Of a DNA stretch of 64,000 nucleotides, positions 8,455-19,194 are shown one piece after another; positions within the stretch are counted from its first letter, which is position 1; every line of letters starts with the position of its first letter. The notes below the pieces were generated by a model that was not told where the DNA came from, did not search any database, and saw only the letters and a program-made list of their open reading frames with translations. A program made the translations under genes and the position numbers. The stretch spans positions 1 to 64,000 of the forward strand of contig JAUYQZ010000026.1 of NCBI GenBank assembly GCA_030695415.1, in the 5' to 3' direction. Source of the stretch: Hylemonella sp. (GTDB taxonomy: Bacteria > Pseudomonadota > Gammaproteobacteria > Burkholderiales > Burkholderiaceae_C).

Positions 8455-9510
8455 ATGGACGTATCCGGCAAATCCATCAGCGTCGCCAACAGTGAAAAAG
8501 CCAAGGCCCTGGCGGCCGCGCTGGCCCAGATCGAGAAGCAGTTCGGCAAGGGCACCATCATGCGTCTGGGCGAGGGCGAGGCGATCGAGGACATCCAGGT
8601 CGTCTCCACCGGCTCGCTGGGCCTGGACATCGCGCTGGGCGTGGGCGGCCTGCCGCGCGGTCGTGTGATCGAGATCTACGGCCCCGAATCCTCGGGCAAG
8701 ACCACGCTGACCCTGCAGGTCATCGCCGAGATGCAGAAGATCGGTGGCACCTGTGCCTTCGTGGATGCCGAGCACGCGCTGGACGTGCAGTACGCGCAGA
8801 AGCTGGGTGTCAACCTGCCCGATCTGCTGATTTCCCAGCCGGATACGGGCGAGCAGGCGCTGGAGATCGTCGACAGCCTGGTGCGCTCCGGCGCCGTGGA
8901 TCTGATCGTGATCGACTCGGTGGCGGCGCTGACGCCCAAGGCCGAGATTGAGGGCGAGATGGGCGACTCCCTGCCCGGCTTGCAGGCGCGTCTGATGAGC
9001 CAGGCCCTGCGCAAGCTGACCGCCACCATCAAGAAGGCCAACTGCATGGTGATCTTCATCAACCAGATCCGCATGAAGATCGGCGTGATGTTCGGTAGTC
9101 CCGAGACCACCACGGGTGGCAACGCGCTCAAGTTCTACGCCTCGGTGCGCATCGACATCCGTCGCACCGGCACCATCAAGAAGGGCGAGGAGGCCATCGG
9201 CAACGAGACCAAGGTCAAGATCGTCAAGAACAAGGTGGCGCCACCCTTCAAGACGGCGGAGTTCGACATCCTGTTCGGTGAAGGCATCAGCCGTCATGGC
9301 GAGATCATCGACATGGGGGTCAACGCCAAGATCATCGAAAAATCCGGCGCCTGGTATGCCTACAAAGGCGAAAAGATCGGCCAGGGGCGCGACAACGCGC
9401 GGGAATTCCTGCGCGAGAACGCGGAGCTAGCGCACGAGATCGAGAACAAGGTGCGCGAGTCGCTGGGCATTCCGCTGCTCAACGAAGTGGCAGAAGCTGC
9501 CGCCGAATAA
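8455..9510 (+). CDS. recA: Recombinase RecA
   Basis: ATP-dependent strand-exchange protein and SOS co-protease, 351 residues, usual length. Walker [10 protein letters not shown] is at 76-84; further RecA signatures are [19 protein letters not shown], the L1/L2-containing segment [10 protein letters not shown] to [13 protein letters not shown], and [10 protein letters not shown]. The C-terminal domain ends with acidic residues. A clear AAGGAG ribosome site precedes the ATG. recX follows 22 bases downstream, the usual pairing of RecA with its modulator. A candidate LexA operator lies upstream. Confidence 0.99.
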   Translation: MDVSGKSISVANSEKAKALAAALAQIEKQFGKGTIMRLGEGEAIEDIQVVSTGSLGLDIALGVGGLPRGRVIEIYGPESSGKTTLTLQVIAEMQKIGGTCAFVDAEHALDVQYAQKLGVNLPDLLISQPDTGEQALEIVDSLVRSGAVDLIVIDSVAALTPKAEIEGEMGDSLPGLQARLMSQALRKLTATIKKANCMVIFINQIRMKIGVMFGSPETTTGGNALKFYASVRIDIRRTGTIKKGEEAIGNETKVKIVKNKVAPPFKTAEFDILFGEGISRHGEIIDMGVNAKIIEKSGAWYAYKGEKIGQGRDNAREFLRENAELAHEIENKVRESLGIPLLNEVAEAAAE

Positions 9511-9532
9511 GGCCGAGGGCAGGAGGCGGGTC

Positions 9533-10003
9533 ATGGTCACAGCCCGGCTGGCGTTCCAGCCCACGCTCAAGGGGCGGGCGCTGCGTCTGCTGAGCCAGCG
9601 CGAGCACTCCCGCCGCGAGCTTGAGCGCAAGCTCCACCCTTACGAGGAAGAGCCAGGCACGCTGGCGCTGGCCCTGGATGAGCTGCAGGCCCGGGGCTTC
9701 ATCAGCGAGGAGCGGGTGGCGGAGTCGGTACTGAACCGGCGGGCGAGCCGCTTGGGGGCGACGCGCATCCGCCAGGAGTTGCAGGACAAGGGGCTGGACG
9801 GGGAATTGATCGAGCGAACCCTGTCCGGCCTCAAGGACAGCGAACTGGCGCGGGCGCGAGCCGTCTGGCAGAGAAAATTCGATGCAGCACCGCAGACGCC
9901 CCAGGACCGCGCGCGGCAGACGCGCTTTCTTCTGGCGCGAGGTTTCGCTGGCGAGGTGGTGCGCCTTGTGCTGGGCGGCGACCCGGCGGACGAGCAGGAC
10001 TGA
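9533..10003 (+). CDS. recX: Regulatory protein RecX
   Basis: 156 residues. RecX binds RecA filaments and blocks their extension. The sequence shows the three-helix tandem repeats of the family: LRLLSQREHSRRELERKL, ALDELQARGFISEERVAE, then ASRLGATRIRQELQDKGL and the third repeat RARQTRFLLARGF. An AGGAGG ribosome site precedes the ATG. It is probably co-transcribed with recA and SOS-controlled with it. Its stop codon directly abuts that of the convergent argC. Confidence 0.93.
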   Translation: MVTARLAFQPTLKGRALRLLSQREHSRRELERKLHPYEEEPGTLALALDELQARGFISEERVAESVLNRRASRLGATRIRQELQDKGLDGELIERTLSGLKDSELARARAVWQRKFDAAPQTPQDRARQTRFLLARGFAGEVVRLVLGGDPADEQD

Positions 10004-10936
10004 CTACAGGCCCAGCATCAGTTGGAGATTCTGCACCGCGGCGCCGCTGGCACCCTTGCCCAGATTGTCCAGGCGCGCGACCAGCACGGCCTGGCCCAGG
10101 TCGTCATTGCCGAAGACGCTGAGCTCCATCTTGTTCGTGCCGTTGAGCGCGGTCGGCTCGATGCGGCCGCCCGCAGCCGGTGCGACCACGCTGATCCATT
10201 CGCTCCCGGCATAGTGCGCCCGCAGTGCGTCTTCCAGTTGCCGGGTACGCGTGACGCCGCTCATCAAATCAAACTGCAAGCCGATCTGGTCGATCATGCC
10301 GGCGTAGAAATTGCCGACGGCAGGCACGAAGATGGGCCGGCGTGTCAGGCCGCTGTAAAGCTGCAGCTCGGGCAGGTGCTTGTGCATCAGGCTCAGGCCG
10401 TAGATTTCCAGCGGCGGCGCAGTCTTGGTGACTTCGTAGGCCTCGATCATCGGGCGCCCACCGCCGGAATAGCCCGAGTAGCCGGACATGACCACCGGAT
10501 AGCCCGGCGGCAGCAGACCGGCATCCACCAGAGGGCGCAGCAAGGCAATGCCGCCGGTCGGGTAGCAGCCCGGGTTGGCGACGCGGCGCGCCTGAGCCAC
10601 CGCTGCGGCCTGGCCGCGGGTGAGCTCGGGGAAGCCATAAACCCAGCCCGGGGCGACCCGGTGCGCGGTCGAGGCGTCAATGATCTTGGGGCCGGGCCGG
10701 CCGGCCGACTTTTCCAGTGCGTCAACGAGGGCCACCGTCTCGACGGCGGCATCGTCGTGCAGGCAGAGGATGACCAGGTCTGCGTCAGCCAGCAATTCGA
10801 GCTTGGCGGCCGGGTCCTTGCGGCGCTCGGCCGCAATGCTCAGCAGTTCCACCTGCGGCATGGCCAGCAGGCGTTCACGGATCTGAAGGCCGGTGGTGCC
10901 GGCTTCACCGTCGATGAAGATCTTCTGGAGGGACAT
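10004..10936 (-). CDS. argC: N-acetyl-gamma-glutamyl-phosphate reductase, type 2
   Basis: Third enzyme of arginine synthesis: NADPH-dependent reduction of N-acetylglutamyl phosphate to the semialdehyde. 310 residues, the shorter type 2 form. The N-terminal motif is [15 protein letters not shown] (nucleotide binding), the catalytic cysteine is C124 in NPGCYPTGG, and the glycine-rich [12 protein letters not shown] follows. Its end is immediately adjacent to recX on the other strand, so no spacer is left for a separate terminator. Confidence 0.97.
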   Translation of the reverse strand: MSLQKIFIDGEAGTTGLQIRERLLAMPQVELLSIAAERRKDPAAKLELLADADLVILCLHDDAAVETVALVDALEKSAGRPGPKIIDASTAHRVAPGWVYGFPELTRGQAAAVAQARRVANPGCYPTGGIALLRPLVDAGLLPPGYPVVMSGYSGYSGGGRPMIEAYEVTKTAPPLEIYGLSLMHKHLPELQLYSGLTRRPIFVPAVGNFYAGMIDQIGLQFDLMSGVTRTRQLEDALRAHYAGSEWISVVAPAAGGRIEPTALNGTNKMELSVFGNDDLGQAVLVARLDNLGKGASGAAVQNLQLMLGL

Positions 10937-11098
10937 GGCGGATGCCTTGTTTGACGGAAATTGTGGAAGACGACAGGAAACCGTCAGGTTTGGTGCGGAT
11001 CATCATGATACATTCCAAGGCTGTGCTGGAATCAGCACCAGTTGCGGGACATGCCGGTTCCGCAGCAGGACAGAAATCCATTTCCTGAGAGAGCCCTC

Positions 11099-12268
<1,170 letters not shown>

Positions 12269-12288
12269 AGCTACCCCAAGGAACCGTC

Positions 12289-13182
12289 ATGTCGATCTAT
12301 ATCAACAAAGACACCAAAGTCATCACCCAGGGCATTACCGGCAAGACCGGCCAGTTCCACACGGAAAAGTGCCAGGAATACGCCAACGGCAAGAATTGCT
12401 TTGTTGCCGGCGTGAATCCGAAGAAGGCTGGCGAGGCCATCTTCAACATCCCGATTTACGCATCCGTCAGGGAGGCCGCCAAGCAGACCGGCGCCACCGT
12501 GTCCGTGATCTATGTGCCGCCGGCGGGTGCCGCTGACGCCATCTGGGAGGCCGTCGAGGCCGATCTGGACCTGGCGATCTGCATTACCGAAGGCATCCCG
12601 GTGCGCGACATGCTGATGGTCCGCAACAAGATGAAGGCCAAGGAAGCGGCAGGCGGCAAGAGGACCTTGCTGCTCGGCCCGAACTGCCCCGGCCTGATCA
12701 CGCCCGAAGAGATCAAGATCGGCATCATGCCCGGTCACATCCACCGCAAGGGCCGTATCGGCGTGGTGTCGCGCTCCGGCACGCTGACCTATGAAGCCGT
12801 GGCGCAGCTGACCGAAATCGGCCTGGGCCAGTCCAGCGCGGTCGGCATCGGTGGCGACCCGATCAACGGCCTCAAGCACATCGACGTGATGCAGGCCTTC
12901 AACGATGATCCGGACACCGACGCCGTGATCATGATCGGTGAGATCGGCGGCCCGGACGAGGCGGAGGCCGCCCGCTGGTGCAAGGCCAACATGAAGAAAC
13001 CCGTGGTCGGCTTCATCGCCGGCGTCACGGCGCCCCCCGGCAAGCGCATGGGCCACGCTGGCGCCCTGATTTCCGGCGGCGCCGACACCGCGGATGCCAA
13101 GCTGGCGGTCATGGAGGAGTGCGGTTTCAAGATCACGCGCAACCCCTCGGAGATGGGTAAGCTGCTGAAAGCCCTGCTCTGA
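12289..13182 (+). CDS. sucD: Succinyl-CoA synthetase, alpha subunit
   Basis: 297-residue CoA-binding subunit that is transiently phosphorylated on histidine. The N-terminal Rossmann segment includes [16 protein letters not shown], then GVNPKKAG, the [10 protein letters not shown] loop and the active histidine H256 in [13 protein letters not shown]. The ATG at 12289 lies behind an AAGGA ribosome site. It is followed by a hairpin terminator and then a terC gene. Confidence 0.99.
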   Translation: MSIYINKDTKVITQGITGKTGQFHTEKCQEYANGKNCFVAGVNPKKAGEAIFNIPIYASVREAAKQTGATVSVIYVPPAGAADAIWEAVEADLDLAICITEGIPVRDMLMVRNKMKAKEAAGGKRTLLLGPNCPGLITPEEIKIGIMPGHIHRKGRIGVVSRSGTLTYEAVAQLTEIGLGQSSAVGIGGDPINGLKHIDVMQAFNDDPDTDAVIMIGEIGGPDEAEAARWCKANMKKPVVGFIAGVTAPPGKRMGHAGALISGGADTADAKLAVMEECGFKITRNPSEMGKLLKALL

Positions 13183-13247
13183 TCCTGGGAACTGCGTCGG
13201 CCACGTTTCATTGAGCGCGGTCAAGAATTGCGGTTTTCCACAATACC

Positions 13248-13279
13248 AAGCCCGATGGTCCACTTGGACAATCGGGCTT
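13248..13279 (+). terminator. Hairpin terminator after sucD
   Basis: A 9-bp perfect stem AAGCCCGAT/ATCGGGCTT encloses a 14-base loop that can pair further (GTCC/GGAC). The following T-run is short and interrupted (ATTCGTTT), so efficiency is uncertain. Confidence 0.55.
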
Positions 13280-13332
13280 ATTCGTTTAACCCTTGGCGCT
13301 GTTTGCGCTGACCATTAAAAAGAGAGACAGCC

Positions 13333-14034
13333 ATGGAAGCATTCATGACAGCCCATTTCTGGGTTGCCGTAGGACAGATCATCCTGATCGACATCCTGCT
13401 CGGGGGTGACAACGCTGTGGTGATCGCCCTGGCTTGCCGCTCTCTTCCCCCGCACCAACGCACCAAGGGCATTTTGTGGGGCACGGCCGGCGCCATCATC
13501 CTGCGGGTGGTCCTGATTGCCTTTGCTCTGACCCTGTTGCAGGTGCCCTATCTGAAACTGGTCGGCGCAGCTCTGCTGCTGTGGATTGGCGTCAAGCTGC
13601 TGATCCCCGAGGAAGAGGACGAACACAGCAATATCAAGGGAAGCGACAAGCTCTGGGGTGCCGTCAAGACCGTGATCGTGGCCGACCTGGTCATGAGCGT
13701 GGACAACGTGATCGCCATTGCCGGTGCCGCGCAGGGTGCTGGTGAGGAGCACCAGATGGCTCTGGTGATCTTCGGTCTGCTGGTCAGCATTCCCATCATC
13801 ATCTGGGGAAGCCAGCTGGTTCTCAAGTTGATGGATCGCTTCCCCATGATCATTACCGTGGGCGGCATGCTGCTGGGCTGGATTGCCGGCACCATGGCAC
13901 AGACCGATCCGGCGGTGGTGGCCTATGTGCCCCAGGAAAAGGTCTGGGGCTATGCTTTCGGCATTGCTGGCGCCTTGCTGGTGCTGGTCGTTGGCAAGTT
14001 TGCCCAGAAGAAGCCGGTCGCATCCGGCGCTTGA
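13333..14034 (+). CDS. TerC-family integral membrane protein
   Basis: 233 residues with about seven hydrophobic helices. The TerC hallmarks are the two intramembrane acidic motifs, DILLGGDNAVVIALA near the N-terminus and DLVMSVDNVIAIAGA in the middle, with a hydrophilic acidic loop EEEDEHS between the halves. Members are proposed to export metal ions, notably manganese, and to help metalate exported proteins. No manganese (yybP-ykoY) riboswitch fold was evident in the short leader. It lies downstream of sucCD behind a hairpin. Confidence 0.9.
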   Translation: MEAFMTAHFWVAVGQIILIDILLGGDNAVVIALACRSLPPHQRTKGILWGTAGAIILRVVLIAFALTLLQVPYLKLVGAALLLWIGVKLLIPEEEDEHSNIKGSDKLWGAVKTVIVADLVMSVDNVIAIAGAAQGAGEEHQMALVIFGLLVSIPIIIWGSQLVLKLMDRFPMIITVGGMLLGWIAGTMAQTDPAVVAYVPQEKVWGYAFGIAGALLVLVVGKFAQKKPVASGA

Positions 14035-14390
14035 GTCTCGCTCCGCTTCGTCTCGCCCGCCCGGAATCATCCGGGCTGGTGGTGTGCCTTGTTGTTTTAC
14101 AGAAAAACGACAGCCGATGACCCAACGCAACCTTGCCTGCGGAAGCCTGCTCTGCTAACGTCAGGGGGTTCATGGCGTATGCTTTGAATGCTCTGCGGCT
14201 GCGTTCCTGGCAGCGTAGGCCCCTTGGATCTGAACAGGCACGAATTGGCAACATCATCTTCCAGCAAACAGCCTCTATCCCAATCGAGGCTGGCGTTTGA
14301 AGTGCCTTTGCTTTCCGTCCTTCAGAACAGAGGGCTGATGTCGCGGGCTTTATGCGCAGCCCGATTGGTACACAGGTAAATCACTGAGCT
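14035..14390. other. Gene-free spacer between terC and the PP2C operon
   Basis: 356 bases without a convincing gene. At 14059-14076 there is a 7-bp perfect hairpin (GCCCGGA/TCCGGGC, ATCA loop), a plausible terC terminator although no strong T-run follows. The rest should hold the promoter of the PP2C-FHA-PDE-ATPase operon, but no convincing sigma-70 or sigma-54 element could be picked. Confidence 0.5.
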
Positions 14391-15191
14391 ATGCCGACAG
14401 ACGCCCCGATGTACAGGTTTTGTGCGCAGACAGACTCCGGTCTGATGCGGGAAAACAACGAAGACGCGTTCACCTTTGAAGAGGCCACCGGCGTTGCCGT
14501 CCTGGCGGACGGCATGGGTGGCTACAACGCAGGCGAAGTTGCCAGCGGCATGGCGACTTCGATCATCAATTCCGAAATGAGCCGCTGGCTCACGGCGTCT
14601 GCGGCGACGGCGTCGGTACAGGATATCCGCCGGGCGCTTGAAATCTGCGTGGGCAATGCCAATGCAGCTGTTTTCAAGGCGGCACACGCGAACGTGAGCT
14701 ACTCGGGCATGGGCACCACCCTGGTGGCAGGCGTTTTCCGGGGCTCGGACCTCGTGATCGGTCATATCGGCGATTCACGCTGCTACCGTTTGCGCCAGGG
14801 GGCGCTGGTCCAGATCACCCGTGACCATTCGCTGTTGCAGGAACAGATTGACGCCGGTCTGCTGACGCCCGAGCAGGCGGCCTTGTCGATCAACAAGAAT
14901 CTCGTCACGCGTGCGCTGGGCGTGGACGACGCCGTGCTGCTGGAAGTGCATGAGCACGCCGTCGAACCCGGCGACGTCTACCTGATGTGTTCGGACGGCC
15001 TGTCCGACATGGTCAAGGACCAGGATATTGAGAAAACCCTCCAGATGCCACTGTCGCCGGAACAACAAGCGAGAGCCCTGGTCGATGCGGCCAATGCCCA
15101 TGGCGGCCGTGACAATATCACGGTCCTTCTGGTTCACGCCGAGGCCGGCGCGGAAAAGCGCGGTCTGATGGCCAGATTGCTGGGAAAATGA
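14391..15191 (+). CDS. PP2C-type Ser/Thr protein phosphatase (Stp1-like)
   Basis: 266-residue metal-dependent protein phosphatase that removes phosphate from Ser/Thr. All PP2C metal motifs are present: RENNEDAF with D25, LADGMGG with D40, the GHIGDSRCYR segment, CSDGLSDMV and GGRDNITVLLV. It is first of a tight cluster with a tandem-FHA protein (42 bases later), a cyclic-nucleotide-PDE-like hydrolase and a GAF-containing PilB-type ATPase. No Ser/Thr kinase gene occurs in the window, so the opposing kinase must lie elsewhere or be absent. ATG 14409 (MYRFCAQTD) is an alternative start. Confidence 0.93.
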   Translation: MPTDAPMYRFCAQTDSGLMRENNEDAFTFEEATGVAVLADGMGGYNAGEVASGMATSIINSEMSRWLTASAATASVQDIRRALEICVGNANAAVFKAAHANVSYSGMGTTLVAGVFRGSDLVIGHIGDSRCYRLRQGALVQITRDHSLLQEQIDAGLLTPEQAALSINKNLVTRALGVDDAVLLEVHEHAVEPGDVYLMCSDGLSDMVKDQDIEKTLQMPLSPEQQARALVDAANAHGGRDNITVLLVHAEAGAEKRGLMARLLGK

Positions 15192-15233
15192 CGAATGTAT
15201 ATTTATAACGAGCAACAGGAATAGGAGTCGGGC

Positions 15234-15863
15234 ATGCCGAAAATGATCGTGTCGATCGACGGTGTTGTCATCAAGGAAGTGCAGCTGACCAAGGAGCGCA
15301 CGACCTTGGGGAGGAGGCCATACAACGACGTGGTGATCGACAATCTGGCCGTCAGTGGTGAACATGTATCACTGCAGATGTCGGGCAGCGAGGTCATGCT
15401 GGAAGATCTCAACAGCACCAATGGCACCTATGTCAACGGCAAGGCTGTCAAGAAGCAGCCGCTGCAGAATGGCGACACCATTGAGGTTGGCAAGTACAAG
15501 ATCAAGTTCGTGAACGAGGCCGAGGCGCCGGGCTTCGACAAGACCATGCTCTTCAAGCCCGGTCAAAACGGTGTGCCGCCCGCTGCCTCGGAGGGCGGCA
15601 ACCTCAATGGCGTGTTGCGTGTGCTCTCGGGTACGGCCTCCGGCCGCGAAGTTCCTCTGACCAAGGCCGTCACGACCGTAGGCAAGCCGGGTGTGGCTGT
15701 GGCTTCGATTTCGCGCCGTTCACAGGGTTTTGTCGTGGCGCATGTGGAGGGCTCAGGTATTCCGCTGCTCAACGGCGCGCCGATCGGCAACGAGCCCGTG
15801 GCGCTCAAAAGCGGCGACGTCATCGAACTGGCGGGCACGAAAATGCAATTTATCCAGAATTGA
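15234..15863 (+). CDS. Tandem FHA-domain protein (second domain degenerate)
   Basis: 209 residues. Residues about 20-95 form a canonical forkhead-associated domain that binds phosphothreonine: LGRRPYNDVVID, SGEHVSL and NSTNGTYVNG. A second FHA-like beta-sandwich at about 125-205 (TTVGKPGVAVASISRRSQG, LLNGAPIG, GDVIELAGTKMQF) lacks the conserved GR, S-x-x-H and N-G residues in standard form and probably does not bind phosphopeptide. It lies between the PP2C phosphatase and the PDE-like gene. It presumably reads a phosphorylation state that the phosphatase resets; the partner is unknown. Confidence 0.88.
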   Translation: MPKMIVSIDGVVIKEVQLTKERTTLGRRPYNDVVIDNLAVSGEHVSLQMSGSEVMLEDLNSTNGTYVNGKAVKKQPLQNGDTIEVGKYKIKFVNEAEAPGFDKTMLFKPGQNGVPPAASEGGNLNGVLRVLSGTASGREVPLTKAVTTVGKPGVAVASISRRSQGFVVAHVEGSGIPLLNGAPIGNEPVALKSGDVIELAGTKMQFIQN

Positions 15864-15939
15864 GCCTGTGCGGCGGTCCCGGTCGGGCTCGCCAAACCCT
15901 GCAAGCCTGCGTACCGCGCAGGCAGACAAAGGAGTGGTC

Positions 15940-16731
15940 ATGAAGGTGCGCGTGTTGGGCTGCTCAGGCGCGATCGCCAGGGAGTGCCGCACCACGTCCT
16001 TTCTGGTCGATGACGACGTTCTTGTAGATGCAGGCACGGGCGTCGGCGACCTCACCCTGGAAGAAATGCAGCGGGTCGACCATGTGCTGTTGACGCATTC
16101 GCACCTGGACCATGTGGCCGCCTTGCCTCTGATGCTCGACGCGATTGCAACCCGTCGTGGCACCCCGGTGCTGGTCCATGCATTGGCCGGCACCATTGAG
16201 GCATTGAGGGCGCACATCTTCAATGACGTCATCTGGCCCGATTTCACCCGTCTGCCCACGGTCGACGCCCCCTTCATCCGCTTCGAGGAAGTCCGGGTGG
16301 GGCAGGTGCTTCGCCTTGGGGGCAAGAGCATCGAGGTGCTGCCGGCCGTGCACACGGTGCCGGCCGTGGGCTATGCCGTCCGGGCGCAACAGGCCTGCTG
16401 GGTGTTTTCTGGCGATACAGGGCGCAATCCTGCTTTCTGGCGCAGGGTCAATCAACTGGACGTCAGCATGCTCGTGATTGAAACGGCTTTCAGCAGCCGA
16501 GAGAGCGCGCTGGCCGAGGCGAGTCAGCATCTGTCGCCCGAAGTGCTCGCGCAGGAACTGGATTGCATCGCTATGGACAAGACCTATCCGATCTACATCA
16601 CCCATACCAAACCAGCAGAAACCGAGTTGATCATGTCTGAAATCCGCAAACTGGAAGGCCATCGTCCCAGCGCCAGACCGGCAGCGCATGACATTCGCTG
16701 GTTGCAGGCGGGGCAGGAGTTTGACCTATGA
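15940..16731 (+). CDS. Metallo-beta-lactamase-fold hydrolase, class II cyclic-nucleotide phosphodiesterase-like
   Basis: 263 residues. The dinuclear metal motif THSHLDHV has H53, H55, D57 and H58; FSGDTGRN and the later ITHTKP supply further metal ligands. The layout fits the class II 3',5'-cyclic-nucleotide phosphodiesterase branch of the metallo-beta-lactamase superfamily, so hydrolysis of cAMP or cGMP is a reasonable but unproved role. The ATG at 15940 follows an AAAGGAG ribosome site. Its stop overlaps the start of the ATPase gene by ATGA, showing translational coupling. Confidence 0.82.
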   Translation: MKVRVLGCSGAIARECRTTSFLVDDDVLVDAGTGVGDLTLEEMQRVDHVLLTHSHLDHVAALPLMLDAIATRRGTPVLVHALAGTIEALRAHIFNDVIWPDFTRLPTVDAPFIRFEEVRVGQVLRLGGKSIEVLPAVHTVPAVGYAVRAQQACWVFSGDTGRNPAFWRRVNQLDVSMLVIETAFSSRESALAEASQHLSPEVLAQELDCIAMDKTYPIYITHTKPAETELIMSEIRKLEGHRPSARPAAHDIRWLQAGQEFDL

Positions 16732-19148
16732 GTGCCGTCATGAAACCACCGGGCGCAGGTACGCCTGCCGAGCAGGCCTTCCGCGATTCCCAGCAGCCTG
16801 CATCGGACACGCAGGACAAGTCTTTCGAAGCGCTGTTTGTACGTCAGCTCAAGCAGGTGGTGCTGCGCATCCACGAGACCGAGAACGTCGAGCAGATCAT
16901 GCTGGAGGTCAGCCCCGAGATCTGCAAGCTGTTCAACGCCGACCGGTTGACCCTGTATGCGATCAGCGATGACGAGACATCCATCGTCTCCAAGATCAAG
17001 ACCGGCCTGAGCAGCAGCCGCGAACTCAAGCTACCCATCAGCCCGCAAAGCATTGCCGGCTATGTGGCCTTCAGTCGCAAGCTACTGAACCTGGCGGATG
17101 TCTACGAAGAGGAAGCGCTCAAGCAGATCCATCCCCAACTGGCGTTTCTGAAGGAGGTCGACAAGCGCTCCGGATACCGGACCAAGCAGATGCTGGTGTC
17201 GCCCATCCTTGAAGGGGGCAACCTCTACGGCGTGCTGCAGGTCATCAACAACAAGAGCGACCAACCCTTCGGCGAGCTGGATATCAAAGGCGTGATCCAG
17301 CTGTGCAAGACGCTGGCCACGGCCATCCGGCAACGTCTGCAGAAGGTTGATGAGCCCCAGCGTATCCGGGCCACGAAGTACGACGGCCTGGTCGCCGACG
17401 GCGTCCTCAGCGGTGTCCAGTTGCAGGATTGCGTCCAGGAAGCGCGCAACGAGGGCCAGCCGGTGGAGCACCTGCTGCTGAGCAGGCACCAGATTACCCC
17501 CGCCCAGGTCGGCCCTTCGCTGGCCAAGTTTTTTGGTGTGCCCTACGAGCCCTTCAACGCCGGACGCATCCGTTCCGAAATGCTGCACGGCTCGCTCAAG
17601 CGAGAGTTCGCCGAAGGCCAGGGCTGGATCCCCCTGGAGGAGTCGCCCGAGGGCTTGGTCATCATGTGCCTGGACCCCGAGGCCACGCGCGGCGCGCGCG
17701 TCGTGCCGCAGGTGTTCCCGCGCATCAACAAGTTTTCCTACCGCGTCACGACACAGACCGAGTTCGAGCAGACGCTGGCCCAGCTGTTTGGTGCCGTCGT
17801 CGATGGCACCACGATTGACCAGCTGCTGGCCGACATGGGCGGTCCACTTGACGATGATGGGAGCAACGACGACTCACTGGAGTCGGCTGCGGCCGACAAC
17901 GAGCTGGTCAAGTTCGTCAACAAAATCATCATCGAGGCGTACCAGCAGAAGGCCTCGGACATCCACATCGAACCCATGCCGGGCAAGCTGAAGACCGGCA
18001 TCCGCTTCCGTATCGACGGTACCTTGGCGCCCTATATTGAAGTGCCGGCGCATTTCCGCCAGGCCATGGTGACGCGCCTGAAGATCATGTGCGACCTCGA
18101 CATCTCCGAGCGGCGCAAGCCCCAGGACGGCAAGATCAAGTTCAAGAAGTACGGCCCGCTTGACATCGAGTTGCGGGTGGCGACCATTCCCTCGGCAGGC
18201 GGTGTCGAAGACGTGGTGATGCGTATCCTGGCCGCGGGCGAACCGATCCCGCTGGAGAAGCTGGGGTTGACGACGCACAACCGTGAGCGGCTGGAGTCCA
18301 CAGTCAGCAAACCCTATGGCCTGTTCTACGTCTGCGGCCCGACCGGCTCCGGCAAGACCACGACCCTGCACTCCATCCTGAAATTCCTCAACACGCCCGA
18401 CACCAAGATCTGGACGGCCGAGGACCCGGTGGAAATCACGCAAAAGGGCTTGCGCCAGGTGCAGATCAACAAGAAGGCCGGCATTGACTTCGCGTTGATC
18501 ATGCGCGCCTTCCTGCGCGCCGACCCGGACATCATCATGGTCGGCGAGTCACGGGACAAGGAAACCGTGTCCATGGGCGTGGAAGCCTCGCTCACCGGCC
18601 ACCTGGTGTTCTCCACCCTGCACACCAACTCCGCGCCGGAGTCCATCACCCGACTGCTGGACATGGGCATGGACCCGTTCAACTTTGCCGACGCGCTCTT
18701 GGGCATCCTGGCCCAGCGCCTGGCCAAGAAGCTGTGCGACTGCAAGGAGCCCTATACGCCGGGCACCTCTGAGGTCAACAGCTTCATCTCGGAGTACGCC
18801 CAGGAACTGCGTAACACCAAGGCCTGGAAGGCCGATTTCAGCGGTGAAGCCCAGAAACTCTATGAGGAGTGGGTCGTCAACTACGGCGAAGACGGCAAGC
18901 TGCGCTTCTACAAGCCGGTGGGCTGCGACAAATGCAACAAGACCGGCTACAAGGGCCGCTTGGGTCTGCACGAACTGCTGATCGCCGACGACCATATCAA
19001 AAAGCTGGTGCAGGAACGTGCCCGGGTGGCCGAGATCTTCGCTGCCGCCGTGGAAAGCGGCATGCGGACCCTGAAAATGGACGGCATGGAAAAGATCATG
19101 CTCGGCGTGACCGACTTGAAGCAGGTGCGGCAGGTCTGCATCAAGTGA
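16728..19148 (+). CDS. PilB/GspE-type ATPase with N-terminal GAF domain
   Basis: 806-residue motor ATPase of the type II secretion/type IV pilus class, longer than the usual 560-570. Residues about 45-205 form a GAF sensor domain (HETENVEQIMLEVSPEICKL, then LVSPILEGGNLYGVLQVIN). About 217-340 resembles the MshEN/GspE N-terminal domain, which in relatives can bind cyclic di-GMP. The ATPase follows with DIHIEP, Walker A GPTGSGKTT at 537-545, Walker B DPDIIMVGE and the His box HLVFSTLHTNSA. Cysteines C670, C672, C733 and C736 form the zinc-binding motif of PilB/GspE. No pilC or pilD is nearby. It is the last gene of the PP2C-FHA-PDE operon and likely powers pilus extension or secretion under signal control. 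Confidence 0.93.
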   Translation: MSAVMKPPGAGTPAEQAFRDSQQPASDTQDKSFEALFVRQLKQVVLRIHETENVEQIMLEVSPEICKLFNADRLTLYAISDDETSIVSKIKTGLSSSRELKLPISPQSIAGYVAFSRKLLNLADVYEEEALKQIHPQLAFLKEVDKRSGYRTKQMLVSPILEGGNLYGVLQVINNKSDQPFGELDIKGVIQLCKTLATAIRQRLQKVDEPQRIRATKYDGLVADGVLSGVQLQDCVQEARNEGQPVEHLLLSRHQITPAQVGPSLAKFFGVPYEPFNAGRIRSEMLHGSLKREFAEGQGWIPLEESPEGLVIMCLDPEATRGARVVPQVFPRINKFSYRVTTQTEFEQTLAQLFGAVVDGTTIDQLLADMGGPLDDDGSNDDSLESAAADNELVKFVNKIIIEAYQQKASDIHIEPMPGKLKTGIRFRIDGTLAPYIEVPAHFRQAMVTRLKIMCDLDISERRKPQDGKIKFKKYGPLDIELRVATIPSAGGVEDVVMRILAAGEPIPLEKLGLTTHNRERLESTVSKPYGLFYVCGPTGSGKTTTLHSILKFLNTPDTKIWTAEDPVEITQKGLRQVQINKKAGIDFALIMRAFLRADPDIIMVGESRDKETVSMGVEASLTGHLVFSTLHTNSAPESITRLLDMGMDPFNFADALLGILAQRLAKKLCDCKEPYTPGTSEVNSFISEYAQELRNTKAWKADFSGEAQKLYEEWVVNYGEDGKLRFYKPVGCDKCNKTGYKGRLGLHELLIADDHIKKLVQERARVAEIFAAAVESGMRTLKMDGMEKIMLGVTDLKQVRQVCIK

Positions 19149-19194
19149 CAAGGCGAGTGAATTCACAAACTGTGGCGAGATAGGGGAGAAGCAA

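Noticed and set aside
13280..13332. Possible manganese riboswitch before terC
   Set aside because: The leader is too short and no yybP-ykoY-like conserved bases were recognised.
14188..14379. 63-codon plus frame in the spacer before the PP2C gene
   Set aside because: No ribosome site, no likeness to known proteins, and random-looking composition.
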